Shown in pieces: positions 20,923-32,789 of a stretch of DNA of 64,000 nt (position 1 is its first letter; each line of letters begins with the position of its first letter). Position numbers and translations under genes: made by a program. Location: positions 186,001 to 250,000 of the forward strand of contig NW_008806276.1 in the NCBI RefSeq assembly GCF_000400465.1, read 5' to 3'. The DNA is from Wallemia ichthyophaga EXF-994. Its lineage: Eukaryota; Basidiomycota; Wallemiomycetes; Wallemiales; Wallemiaceae. The notes beneath the pieces were generated by a model. It was not told the origin of the DNA. It saw only the letters and a program-made list of their open reading frames with translations, and did no database searches.

Positions 20923-23900
20923 TCAAATTGCATATCCGTACCCTGATTCCCCTTTCAAACTATACCCTGATTTGCTTTGTGGTAAATACGACACGCGATT
21001 TGAAGCTGGCTTCGCACTCCCTTCCGAGCTCACACTGCGCGCCGACATGGAATCCATCGACGATGCAGATGCTTCTCTTTTGTGAGAATACGAGCGTGGT
21101 GTCATAATACTATCAAACCCAGCAACACTACTTGCAGAAGACGTAGCCGTCAACGGTGGTGTCTGTAATGAGTTATTGTTGAAATATCCAAATGAACTTG
21201 ACTGCTTGTTTGGTCCTAACTCATCTAATCTCGTTGGACGTGCTTTCCTTGTACTGTTGCTAGCTGCAGAAGGAGGCACTGACTTGATCGTGTTCATCGA
21301 TTTGGAATTAAAAGATCCCAGACTACTCTCTACTGCTGCGTTAATACGTCGGTCATATTGAGTCGTACGCGAGTTGTGCTGTGGCGCCTCTATCGATGCT
21401 CTAAACGACTTCATCGATGGGAGCGATGGCACATGCTGCGAATCTCTATTGCGTACACCTTCCAATCCACTCGCAAACGACGTCTTCTGGGCTGGTGCAG
21501 AATATGGAAGTGTTGGAAGTGCCTTCTTCTCCAATTCCTTCTTTTGAGGAAGAAGTAAAGAAATTCTTTCTTTACTCTGCTTGCGAGGTGCATACTCTTC
21601 GACTGGTGGGACGCTAGATGAACGCGCTGCTTTCCATGCCGCATCCATTGCCATCCTGGCTCTTATCTGTTGCTGCTCAAGGTCACTGCGACGCTTCTCA
21701 CCAGAGGGATCGGCGTGTATTGAGTCAAATTCATTTTCCATCGTATGCAGCCAGCTAGTGTTGCTCTTAGCGGCCTTGCTTGCGTTTCGCTGAGGCAGCA
21801 CTGAGTTATCGATTGGCTGCTGACTGATTCTCCGACTCCTATTCTCATCCTTGTAGGGCGATGGTGTGGATCTGGGTACCGTCGAGATAGAGTTGGATGG
21901 TTTCAGCCACGTGTTGCGCGTGTTTTTGTCGTTATTTTTCTTTTCTAGCACTTGAGCCTGCGAGAGGACGTTGGGAGTGGCCTTAAAGGACGAGAATCGA
22001 GGTGGGTGAATCATTTTCGGCTCGCTGTGATCTATGTTCATATCAGCCTCCCTCAATCTTCTTCTACGTCGATTATTTGGTTGCTCGTCCGATGGTTCCG
22101 TCTCTTCCGCTATCTTTGGAGAAAGCGGAGTAGGCATCCAATCTCGCAAACTGAGCGACGATATTTCAGCTCTTTTCTGAGCTTGTGGTTTGGCGGTAGC
22201 ATTGGCGGGTTTCTGATTGGCTTTTGGCGATGCTTCAGTAGCCTTTGGCTTGGGTGGATCAGCCGCCACTGGTTGCTCGGATATTCTGCGCAGCTGTGTC
22301 TGGAGCTTCTTCTGTGATTCCGGAGAGATATGTATCACCTTGTTGTCTTCCACCATATCCTCCTCTTCCTGAGAAGAACGCGACGAGTTTGAAGCGTTGG
22401 TGACATGGAATGTTGACCTTGTAGTGCGATCGTCTATTGAGCCATTAACACTGCAATTTTTAATATGATTCCCAGTTTGTGTTTGCACTGTTTCTGGTAC
22501 TGTTGGTGCTGCTGATGCTGGCTTCTGACTCCTTTCACAGGTGATGCTATCGAGAGGGGACTCCGGTAGCTCAATTTCGTCGGGACCAACAGCGGGCAGT
22601 GCGATTTCTTGTGGAGGCGTTTTGTCTGTGTCTAAGAGCTCCACGCCGTCGTTTAGCTCTGGACGATCGCGGGGATCGAGCTGGAATGAAAAGGATGGTG
22701 GAAGGCTGTCCTTTGATTTCGATGAAAGCATGGACGCAGAGCCTCCCGATTGACGCATGTCTTCAAGCTTCTGTAGATCGTGTGAGGGTGAGTGTTTTGC
22801 CTTCCAGCCAATACATACCTTGGCCATGTCCGCTATCTTCTTCTGTAAAGCTTTGACCTCATCGTCATCATAGATTGACACTGAGTCACGTAGAGTTTTC
22901 TCCGTTTCCAGATCCTTCTCCAACTTGTGCATGTCTTGATTCGCCATCTTTGTTATGTCTTGACTTTCCGGCTTCTCGATATCGTCACTCTCTACCTTAT
23001 CCATCTTCACGTTCTCTGCCTGCTCCAAGTTCTCGTTATCTACCTTGTCTACTTTCTCAGAATCATCATTGGTGACATCAAGTGATTGAGAAGGAGTGAC
23101 GGTACTCAAGCTATCACGACTTGGACTGCTTGTCAATACCAACCCTGATATCTGCTGCGAAGGACTTCTTGTTGGACTGTAATCGAGTGCATCTTCGCTG
23201 CTCTCATCGCCCTCATACTCGCTTACTTTGAGTGGTGAGAGTGGTCTCAAGTCAAGCAGCGGCGGTGGGGAGGAGAAGTTTGAAAAGGTGTCTGAGAAGC
23301 CATCTTCCGTGCTTTTAGAGTCATCGTTAAATGAGTCAGTTGACATGTGTTTCTTGACGGCCTCCAAGCTGGAAAATATCTTTGAACGGTCCTTGGCGTC
23401 TTGGTCACTCTTGAAGAATTCACTCCCAATGGTGCAATGTCCCTCAACGTACTCAGACACGTTGAGCACATCGTTACTGCCGTTAGAGATCACCTCTTCA
23501 TCTTCTCTAGGCGATTCAAACCTTTTTCCCTCGAAGAAACCAAATTTCTTCGAATTTGGGCTAGGACCTAGAGCCATCAGCGACGACTTGTCGAGCTCCT
23601 TCTTAGAGCTGCTAGGGCTGAGGACTGACTTATCGAGTTCGAACGACGTGAGTGAGTCGTCTTTGGTGTATGAATTGAGAAATTGAGAGGGATCGAAGCT
23701 GTTGTTGCCATCGTTGAAGCTGCTCAGAGTGCTACTGTTGACCATTTGGTTGTTTTCATGACTGATGCTGTCATTTTTGGTATCGCCAGTCTGATCGGCT
23801 GCGTTGTGAGTAGCGTGCTCTTTAGAAGGCGACGATCCAAAGCTTCGAGTGTCTGGTGTACCTGGAGTGCTGCGAACATTTACACTAATCCCAGAAGACG

Positions 23901-24973
23901 ATCTTTCGTTAGGGATTGAAGATGAAGAGGAACCGATTTTGATAGCCTGCAAGCTGAATGGGATCGAGTGAAGTGAAGAGTACTTGTTGGACGCTCCACT
24001 ATCCGCCTTTCTAACTGAAGGGCTTGAGTTTGAGCGCTTGCGAGTAGTAGCTGTATTTAACGCATTGTTGAGGCGTGCTTCGATGATTTGGCTCTCCTGT
24101 AACGGTGGTGCACCTGAAACTGTCGAACTTCTCCCCCTACCCAATATAGGTGGATTGGGGGGTAATCGGGATGGACGAGGTGGTGGTCCTGATTGCATAG
24201 GCGATGTGCGCATCCTGTGTTTTGTACTTAGTGAAAGTGAAACACACGACTCCTCACTCACGTTGAATAGATAGAAACGCTCTCGAATGACTCATCACTC
24301 ACGCTGTGTCTTAAACTTTTGTTCCTCATCCCAAGTCCTTTGATTGATTGAGTGAAAGATACCTTTGCAGTGCGAGGCGGTGGAGAAGCACGCTCGTTCT
24401 CGTATGATTCCAACCTCTTTTTGAGAAAGTTGGACATTCCAATAAAGGGAATAGGCCTTCTAGTACGTGGTGGACGCTTCGGTGGCTCTGTTTTGGAAAA
24501 TGAATTGATGTCACCACTAGGACGACCGAGCCTGGACGATTGAGAGTCTCTGTACCTGTATCAAGATTGAGTTGTGCTGATAATTGCTGTTTTACAATTT
24601 ACACTCACTGGAATTCTATATGCGTGCTATCATCCCTGTTGCTGGAGGATGACATCATTGAAGCCTCTCCGCCGTGATAGATGGCTGGTATCTTGGGCAC
24701 AGGTGGAGCAAAGGGATCAGCTTCCTTAGTGAAGAGCTCTGGTGACTCTTTGAATTGTTTGTCGGGGTTGCCAGCAGATGAGCTGGTGCTTTTCGAGCGT
24801 CTGCGGGTGTGCAGATCAGGTAACGGATGGATAAGGGAGTCACGTATGTCGTGCAAAGATACTGAGCTAGGGAATGGCAGCTGAAGCGGCCGTGAAATTT
24901 CCTTCTTCTTCTCCGCCGAACCAGGCTTCTTCAACTGAGACTTTGACTTTTTCTTGAACAATGTGAATCCCAT
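20923..24973 (-). CDS. Large serine-rich, mostly disordered protein
   Basis: I do not recognise a family. Minus-strand exons are 24973-24609, 24555-24262, 24214-22819 and 22770-20923 (1300 aa). The N-terminus is basic (FKKKSKSQLKKPGSAEKKK), followed by Ser/Pro-rich segments and a short predicted coiled coil around DDDEVKALQKKIADMAKKLEDMR. That helix is continuous only if the stop-free 48-nt GTATGT..CAG segment at 22771-22818 is removed. Many SP/TP sites suggest regulation by proline-directed kinases. Repeated Ser-rich blocks near the end (TATSSASSVAG, ASASSMDSMSARSVSSEGS) and a PPRPSRLPPNPP segment may bind SH3 domains. It could be a cell-polarity or cytoskeletal scaffold, but that is a guess from composition. 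Confidence 0.7.
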
Positions 24974-26113
24974 GGTTTTTTAAAAGAAAGATTGACTGCT
25001 ACACCGCTTTAGCTGCAATAGAAAAGCGCGCATCGTTAGTGATTGATTTCGTGAAAGGTGATGTAAGGGACGGCTTACCTAGAACGTTTGAGAATATGGG
25101 GATCTGTATGACTTGGCTGGAGCTGCTTGAATGAAGACTCTGGAGCTAATTAATTTGCTTGATTGGCTTTCTTACTTCTTTTCTTCTTTCAATAGCGCGT
25201 TACTCTCCTTAGTGTCGCTGCTACACTCCCCTCAATCCTCTGTGAGCGTCTGCGTTAGAATTGCAAGTGCCTGTTTACTCGCATACTCATTCCTCGCTGT
25301 TCATTCTCGAGTCTCTCCTCGCTCAGGTATGACAGCACGTCTGACATGCTCGGGAGGTATGGGCCTGACAATCGATACACGCTTCTAGACGTCTGTGTGT
25401 CTGACAGTGTGTCTTTATATCCGCGTTTTTCATATGCGCTATTATTTATCCTCACAGCGGGTAACTGGCTGCGGATGCTGCACGTGCATCATTAATAAGG
25501 TTGCGCGATGATGCAATACGATGCACAAGGTCCCAAGAAGAAATTTCTGGTACAATTTTGACAGCCTAATCTGACATATGTACGCGTAGCTTGAGTAAAA
25601 CGCGTTGAATTTGGTATGAAATTGATCGAACTTGGATGTTTATGGTGAGGCGTTTAGCTTGAATGACTTTTCAGAGTTGCTTAAAATATCTGTGCTATTC
25701 TTTGTGTGTATTTTCGCGCTTCAAAGTAGGTTGATTTCGATTGATTGTATGCTCAACTCATTGTTACGTGATTCACAGTTCCAATAGGTAGCTTAAAAGA
25801 TGCTTACATAAATTTAGTCTAATTTAAATCGAAAACTTATGAAAGCATGATGATGATGATGATGAAATCCGAATATATTGTTGAGACGATACATGTTTAA
25901 AACTGCTTCCATCAACACTTCTTAAAGCATGAAGATTCAAAGGGGGTGTGGAATTTGCTGGAAGCGTTTCTTGATTAGCATCGTAATCTCTAAATTGTTG
26001 GTAGTTCTCAATAAAACTGTGCCACCAGAAAAATTATGAAATGGTCGTTTTTATGAGCATTTGATTGACAATTTTTTTTCATTTGAATATGTAGTTAACA
26101 AAACCTCTCAGTT
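24974..26113. other. Intergenic, about 1.1 kb, no gene
   Basis: The first 450 bp are the pyrimidine-rich upstream region of the large serine-rich gene. Further on there is a short ATG-trinucleotide repeat (about 25847-25865) and AT-rich DNA up to the tRNA-Arg duplication. No coding region was recognised. Confidence 0.4.
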
Positions 26114-26375
26114 TCAACAACCGATTAGCGCAACGGGCGCTTCAGTGGCTCAATGGTAGAGTATTGGACTTCTAGTATCATCGAAGGGTTCAAACCGAGT
26201 TGAACTAGCCATCCAAAGGTTGCGGGTTCGAGCCCCGTCTGAAGTAGTGGTAATCTACAACCAATCTTTTTTGGTGTTTCTTATGATATTTTTCCTTTGT
26301 TGAATAACTCGCTTAATCTTTTTCTTCATTACTTTAGGTTTATCCCCTCAGTCCTACTAATGAAATCATGTGTCT
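26114..26375 (+). repeat. Inverted duplication, copy B (contains tRNA-Arg)
   Basis: This is the 262-bp partner of 12595-12855 in the opposite orientation. It starts at TCAACAACCGATTAGCG and ends at GAAATCATGTGTCT, about 100 bp from the RRP36 stop codon. The tRNA and its intron are identical in both copies; changes are confined to the 3' flank. Confidence 0.85.
26139..26246 (+). tRNA. tRNA-Arg(UCU) with 36-nt intron, copy B
   Basis: Same gene as 12723-12830 on the other strand: acceptor GCTTCAG/CTGAAGT (one G-U), anticodon TCT at 26171-26173, intron 26175-26210, T-arm GCGGG-TTCGAGC-CCCGT. A T6 run near 26267 serves as terminator. The 5' half differs from the permuted tRNA-Arg(ACG) mainly in the acceptor strand and anticodon. 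Confidence 0.92.
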
Positions 26376-26471
26376 CTTTTCGATTTGCACATCTGACAAT
26401 TCGCTGATATACAAGTAACAGACGCGATTAATAAAGCGATCACTATAAATATTCCATTCGAAACTACAAAA

Positions 26472-27758
26472 CTATCCTCTTCGCCGTTTAGTACCAACAC
26501 TATCGCGTCCACCGTCTCTGGACCATGGCAGAGACTTCTTCTCCTTGCCTTCATGACGCTTACGTTTGCGTTCTTCAGATTTCTTGACTGCTTTGTTACC
26601 CCCTTTAGCACGTAAGGCGTCTTTCTGAGCCTCTTCGACGCGTTTACGCTTTTCGGCTGTAAAGTAGTGGTAATGAGAATAAGTGGTGTGGATTGATAGG
26701 CAGGGTACTCACAATCTTTCAAAAAGTAAGCCTTCTTACCATCACTTATCTTCTCGCGCTCTTCCTTCTTAATCTTCCTAAGAGTATCCTTCTCGATATC
26801 CTTCTTTTGAGACGTCCTCACCTGCGAGCTCATGCTTTGGATTTGCTGGGTCAAGTTGTCGACCTCGGCTTGATGATGTGAGATGAGATATTGTTTATCA
26901 TCAGTGCTACTGGGTAAAGCGCGAGCTCTGCGCAGAGATAAATCAGCAGCTTTGAGTTGATCTTTAACGTTAGACACCTCCTTCTCGACGGAACCTTTCA
27001 AGAAAGAGAATGACTTTTCGAACAGGTCTTGGGAGAAGTTGCCACTGAGTGATAAGAAGCGAGGATCACGAGATTTCTGTGAGTGAGAAAAGTCGCGTAA
27101 GAGTGAGTTTCGTTGCGAAATGGATAACGTACTACTTTATCTACATCCACTACATCTCTCTTCCTGCTTGTTGGTTTCCTACTTGTAATTTCTGTGGGAG
27201 CATGCTTATTGGCCCTTTTGTGCTTATCTTTGGTGTCTTTAATGACTTTATCTGGTTTGTTGGTGTCAGACTTGCCCCTTTTAGCTTGCTGTTTCTGCCA
27301 AAGATCTTCTTTAGCTTTGGCAAGCGCCTGTGCTCTGTTTACTTTGCGCTCGTCGTCGTTGAGCTCATCATTGGTGCTATCGAGACGGGAGGATGCGTGA
27401 GCGAGTGCAGCGAGAGGGAGAGAGTTGTAGGAGGCGTTCAAAGATGTTTGAGAGGATGAATCAGAGTCTTCTGCGCTGTTAACGTCTTCTACGCCTTCTT
27501 GGTCCACTAAATCATGCTAGAGTGGGTCAAATTGAGTAAAAAAAAAGACCAAATGAAACGCACGCCATTGGATACATTAGAATTAGTAAACTTCAATCTA
27601 TCAGCCTCAAATTCGTCTTCCTCGTCCAAATCATGTTCATCGATGTATTGAGCAGCGTGGGGAGAATCACTGTGCTGACTAGTGTCATCCGGCCCATCAC
27701 TTTCATCACTGTCATCTTGATAGAGAGGTTTAATAAAATTTTCACTGGAATTGTTCAT
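26472..27758 (-). CDS. RRP36: rRNA biogenesis protein Rrp36
   Basis: This nucleolar protein of early 18S rRNA processing has minus-strand exons 27758-27564, 27516-27136, 27076-26713 and 26656-26472 (374 aa). The acidic N-terminus ([11 protein letters not shown] and similar) is followed by the Rrp36 core: [20 protein letters not shown], then after splicing [20 protein letters not shown] and [11 protein letters not shown] long charged coiled coil follows ([20 protein letters not shown]). The basic C-terminus ([18 protein letters not shown], ending TKRRRG) is typical. Each splice is supported by family sequence running across the junction. It is head to head with RNA14, start codons 63 bp apart. 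Confidence 0.92.
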
Positions 27759-27821
27759 CGTGGTAGGCCAAAGTGCGGGTTGTGACGAACGATCAAGTTA
27801 AAATTAAATTAAATTTTATTA

Positions 27822-30789
27822 ATGGAAGAAAATATTTACGGTGCAGAAACTGAGCAGACGATAGCAGAGCAGCTGAGTAGCTTGAACCAGGTTTTGGGTG
27901 GTGGTGATGATGGTGGTGGAGACAGCGGGAATACTGAGGATACTGGGGATCTACAGGCACAGGAATTGATGCCGACAACGGAACAGCCACAGCCACACGA
28001 TCACGACCAGCCTCCTTTCCTCCGCGACGATAAAGACGATGGCACTGACAGCGCTAGCACTTACAAGGAGGCTGAGCAGAGTTTGCAGGATACGACTGGA
28101 ATGGCGGAATCGAGTGACGTGAGTGGTGTAGCAGATGAAACTGCTCCTGGACTGGACGTGGGTGTGGTGGCAGATTCAGACGCAAACGCAGCCACCGCCG
28201 CGGCACAATCACAGTCACAGTCACAGACACCTACAGCACCAACCGCAGCAACCACCACTACCACCTCTCAAATACCCCCACTCGCCATCCCAAAAAACAG
28301 AAAAGAAAGCCTGGAAATGCAACTAAAGAGCGACCCACGCGATGCTGACGGATGGCTTGAATTGATTGCCCACCTCGACTCACTCGGTCGCAATCTCGTT
28401 GGCGATGAGTTGGAAGCGTGGTGGAGTGAGTACACAAGCGTATACGATGCCTTTTTCAAAATCTGGCCCTGTGCTGTATGTCTTTAGCTCTGAGCGTGAT
28501 CGCGACTGGTTTGTGCACCCGCTTACCTTGTTCAGGTGAAGCAATGGCAGGCTTACATTGACAAATGTCTCAGTCTCACGCCACCGCGGATGAAAAAGGT
28601 GGAAGAAATCTTCAGCAAGGCGCTTAAACAGACGCCTTCGCCCGATTTCTGGTCCTCGTATCTCAACTACATACGCCGCAACAACGACGGCGGCGAGGGG
28701 AGGCAGGTGGTAGTGAAAGCTTACGAGTTTGCCATCTCTCACGTGGGTCAGGATAAGGATTCCGGGGAGATCTGGCTGGCCTATATAAGGTTTCTCAAGG
28801 ACGGCGCTGCTACCAACACGTGGGAGGAGCAGCAGCGTATGGATGCGCTCAGAAGGACGTACCAGCGCGCAGTCGTGATACCGATCCAGAATCTCGAAGC
28901 GATTTGGCGTGAGTGGGATGCATTTGAGGGGTCGCTCAACAAAGTCACGGTGGGTAAAAGAGTGCAGAACTATCAAATAACCTCACATATCACAAAATAG
29001 GCTAAGAAATTCCTCGCGGATAAATCGCCCGCGTACATGACAGCGCGGTCTGCACTACGTGAAATGCGTAGTCTGGTAGATGCTCCTGTGAATCTGTTCC
29101 ACATGGACGGTACGCTCGCGCGGCGCCCGAGCTGGACGGAGCGGGAGAGGCAAGTAGTGGGAGCGTGGAAGCGGTATCTGGCATGGGAGGAGGGCAATCC
29201 GTTGGAGCTAGAGGATGAGGCAGCGCGCCACAGTCGTGTGTCGTATGCATTCAAGAAAGCACTCGTGTACATGCGCTTCTATCCGGAGATATGGTACCGG
29301 GCGTACATCGCACACAGGAGCATGGGGCGCGACGAAGAGGCATTTAGTCTGCTCAAGCAGGGCAGCGAGGCTGTACCTGAGAGCTATTTGCTCTCCTTCG
29401 CCCGTGCCGAGGCGGAGGAATTGGCGCAAAATTACAGAGAAGCACACGCGGTCCTCCACCGTCTCCTCGCATGCGTCGTCGCTCACGCTCAAGCTATCGA
29501 GACTGGTATTCTTCGCCAGCAAGCCGAACTTGACGCTCAGTTGCCGAGTATCGAGCAGCAGGCGAATGCTGCACAGGCCGCAGGCGAGAATGAGGGCGAG
29601 GTGCGCGAGAAGAGGCGCATAGCAGAGGGCGAAATTACTAGTAAGAAGGAGGCTGTAGCCAAGTCCAAAGCGAAGGACCTCGACGAGCTTTGCAAAGGTG
29701 CAGGTCTGACGTGGGTGATGAAAATGCGCTTAGCGAGGAGATCAGAGGGGATCAAAGCTGCGCGTGTGGTTTTCAAAGAAGCGCGTACCTCGCCCTATTG
29801 CACTTGGCAGGTGTTTGAAGCAGGCGGTGAGTGTAGTGTGATACTTGGGTACAATACACTAATACACCCGCAGCTATGATGGAGTACCACAGCTCGAAAG
29901 ACGCATCGGTAGCAACGAAGATATTCGAGCTCGGGCTGAAGCGTTTCGCTGGGGAGATAGACTATGTGCTCAAGTATCTCGATTTCCTCATTAGTATCAA
30001 CGACGAAGGGAGTGAGTACAATGGAAGGGGTGTTAGATGAGCAGATTGACTGATATATACACAGATGCACGCGCGCTGTTTGAACGGATAGCGCCGGGGA
30101 TGGGTGCTGAGAAAGCACGGCCATTGTGGACGCGATGGGCATCGTACGAGTACATGTACAGCGATCTTCCAAGTGCACTCAAACTGGAGCAGCGCCTCGC
30201 AGACACATTCCCAGAAGAGCAACCCATACGACGCTTTGCGGAGAGACACTCGCACCAGCGTGTTGATAAAATCGCTACTACAGACCTCGGATACGGCGTC
30301 AAGGCACCGACAGCACCGAGGATGGGCGACAACGCGAGTGGTGGCGGGAAGCGTGAGCGTGAGCGTGAACGTACTCAGCCGGTGGATCTCGAGGAAGAGC
30401 GGAACAAACGCCTGAAGCGTGATGTTGGAGGTGAGAGAGAAGGCGGTAGAAATAGTATCACTAGCAACAACAGCAACAACAACAGCAACAACAATGTTAA
30501 TAGCAAATCAAGACAGTCGCAGCAATTGCCTTTGCCACCTCATCGCAATCAGCGGAATTCACCTGCTCAAGGGGTGCAGATTGGTGGAGCACCAATACAT
30601 TTAGGCAGTGGTAGAGGAGTGGGTGGAATGGGTGGAATAGGTGGAATAGCACCACCAACAGCACCCAGACAGGTAAAGGATCCACTGGGATTGGTGCTGC
30701 AGATGCTACCACAGGCGCGGTATTTCGACGGACCGATAATCAACACGGAGGATATCTTGTTCGCGTTCCGTAATTTGCAGTTGCCGTAG
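27822..30789 (+). CDS. RNA14: mRNA 3'-end processing factor Rna14 / CstF-77
   Basis: This HAT-repeat scaffold of the cleavage and polyadenylation factor IA has exons 27822-28475, 28536-28949, 29001-29826, 29874-30011 and 30065-30789 (918 aa). A low-complexity acidic and Gln/Thr/Ala-rich N-terminal region of about 150 residues precedes the HAT domain. HAT helices include [72 protein letters not shown] and [20 protein letters not shown]. The C-terminus has poly-Asn and Gly-rich repeats and a final conserved helix ([19 protein letters not shown]) resembling the monkeytail that binds Rna15. Splice junctions match CstF-77 (for example [15 protein letters not shown]). Confidence 0.92.
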
Positions 30790-30877
30790 ATTGCAGAAGC
30801 CGGGGAAGCCGGGTGGGGAGAGAGGAAAAGGTGGAAAAGAGTAAAATGAATTTAATACACACGTTACGATAACAACC

Positions 30878-31783
30878 ATGAGTGCGAGTGGAGCGACAGA
30901 GACGGCGTTGGAGTTGCTGCCAAAGCTGTTGAGTTTGGACGTGCCATTGGATAAAGAGAGATGCAGCACACTGCTCAACTACCGCCATTCGATACTGCCA
31001 CCTAGGAAAGTTGAAGAGTTTCTGTCATGGGAACCGAGTGCGAATATAGTGGAGCAATTGCAGGAGATTAGCTCAGACGAGGGATTGGAGCGTGTACCAG
31101 TTGGTTATAAATACGAGGAGGATGGACAGTATGTGAGGATGAGGTTGGGAGGATTGTATTTGGTGTTGAAGGAGGAGAGCGATGTTAATAATGATAATAA
31201 CATTGGCAATAACAATGATAATAACATTGGTAATAACAATAACAATAACAATAACAATAACAATAACAATAACACCAAGGAACATTGGAAATTTCACAAT
31301 CTTCAACTAGCAGATAAACACACAAACATGGAAAATACAGGTTGGTACACAAACCAGGATATGGCGTTGGATGCATTCATACTCACAGCTGAACGTGTTA
31401 TCAGCGACGCTAATGCAAACGCTGGCAAACACACAGAGCAAGAGAAGGAAGACACGGCGAACAAGGATTTCTGGGCAGATTTCTCTGACGAAAGCGGTGA
31501 GAGCGGTGAGAGCGGTGAAGAGAATCAAGGAAATTACATTCAAGACAACCAAGACACCTTCTACACGCGCCAGGCAGAAGAACATATCAGCACAGTGGAT
31601 GACACACGCAACTCGGATAACCAGCTCGATAGAGCCGTTAAAATGGCAATTGGTGGAATCTGGGGGATGTTTAAGGAGAGCAGAACGCAAGGGGAGGATC
31701 ACAGCAATCACAGCGATCCCACCAACCAAACAACCGATGAAGAAAGATTTCTTGAACTTGTTTTACAATCATTGAACGCATAA
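30878..31783 (+). CDS. Unknown protein with poly-asparagine tract
   Basis: A single-exon frame of 301 aa. I do not recognise it. The N-terminal 100 residues look folded (LLPKLLSLDVPLDKERCSTL, then LPPRKVEEFLSWEPSANIVE). A microsatellite of AAC/AAT repeats (about 31189-31276) encodes a run of Asn with a few Asp/Ile/Gly residues. The rest is acidic with SGESGESGEE repeats and a helix near DRAVKMAIGGIWGMFKES. It ends in a leucine-rich helix (EERFLELVLQSLNA). It lies 88 bp after RNA14 on the same strand. Confidence 0.65.
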   Translation: MSASGATETALELLPKLLSLDVPLDKERCSTLLNYRHSILPPRKVEEFLSWEPSANIVEQLQEISSDEGLERVPVGYKYEEDGQYVRMRLGGLYLVLKEESDVNNDNNIGNNNDNNIGNNNNNNNNNNNNNNTKEHWKFHNLQLADKHTNMENTGWYTNQDMALDAFILTAERVISDANANAGKHTEQEKEDTANKDFWADFSDESGESGESGEENQGNYIQDNQDTFYTRQAEEHISTVDDTRNSDNQLDRAVKMAIGGIWGMFKESRTQGEDHSNHSDPTNQTTDEERFLELVLQSLNA

Positions 31784-31812
31784 TTGGATTTATTGCATAA
31801 CTATTACCACCA

Positions 31813-32696
31813 ATGAGTACATTACATAGCGCGGCACAAGAGGGTTTGTGGAGGATGAAATAGCTTGGCAGTTGTATTCACAAGCCTACAGCTCAATTGG
31901 GGGAATTGAATGAGTTGCTAAACGCACAACCAAACTCAATTGACAAACTGGACAAGGTGCGTTGGGAGTATTAGGAGTTGCAAGCACCAACACACTGACA
32001 CAGAACACACGCTCTCCTTTACATTGGGGCTGTACATCCAGTCATCCCTCTGTCGTTAGAATGTTGCTGGAAAGAGGCGCAAAAGTCGATATTGAGGATG
32101 GTTTAGGGTGGACACCTCTCATGATAGCCAGTGGGTGGATTGTGAGTTATTTAGCACACTTCTCACAAGCACTCAAGGCTCTGCGGGTAGTTTGGAGATA
32201 GTGGATATGCTGATAAAGAATGGAGCATCAGTTAATCACGTAAACAACAAGGGACAAGCATCTTTGCATTACGCTGCATCCAAGAATCATGCCACTGTGA
32301 GTGGATTTCGTTGGTTTATTTGAATTCACTCGAATAACTCGCCAGATTGCTCATTTACTTCTGGAAAAGGGAGCGGATGTAAACGTGAAAGATAAAGCTA
32401 ATCAGCATCCTTTGCACCGCGCAGCTACAACAGGCAACGGTGATATCATCAAGTTACTCATTAGTCCGCCTAATGCACAACACAAGACGAGACTTAATAC
32501 AGCTGACAGGCTGGGCAACACACCGCTACACCTTGCAATGGAATCAGGCCATGCTTCTACTGCTATTCTACTTATAAACGCAGGTGCTGACAGGGAGAGA
32601 CAGAATTTTGATCAACAGACACCACTCGAAATTGAGGGAGTTGGTGGACAAGAGCAACGTAGAGTTGTTGATAGTGTATTGTACGCCTGTAAATGA
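31813..32696 (+). CDS. NAS6: Ankyrin-repeat protein, Nas6/gankyrin-like
   Basis: Five exons (31813-31843, 31892-31956, 32004-32130, 32178-32296, 32346-32696) give 230 aa, equal to the length of Nas6/gankyrin (about 228). Ankyrin units are clear: TRSPLHWGCTSSHPSVVRML, GLGWTPLMIASSAGSLEIVD, NKGQASLHYAASKNHATIAH, KANQHPLHRAATTGNGDIIK and LGNTPLHLAMESGHASTAIL. In yeast Nas6 is a chaperone for the 19S proteasome base that binds Rpt3. Length, repeat number and the LHWGCTSSH start support this over a generic ankyrin protein. Two alternative acceptors were resolved by keeping the frame. Confidence 0.82.
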
Positions 32697-32789
32697 ATCC
32701 TTTATCCACTTTAAAAAAACTTCAACATTTCCGGCGATCAGATTCACAGCATCGACTTGGAATTTCTCAGACAGACGACGACGACCAAG

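Noticed and set aside
24300..24370. Extra intron between the second and third exons of the large serine-rich gene
   Set aside because: The frame is open and coding-like through the GTATCT site, so no intron is needed there.
25847..25868. Short ATG trinucleotide repeat
   Set aside because: A simple repeat too short to be a feature of interest.
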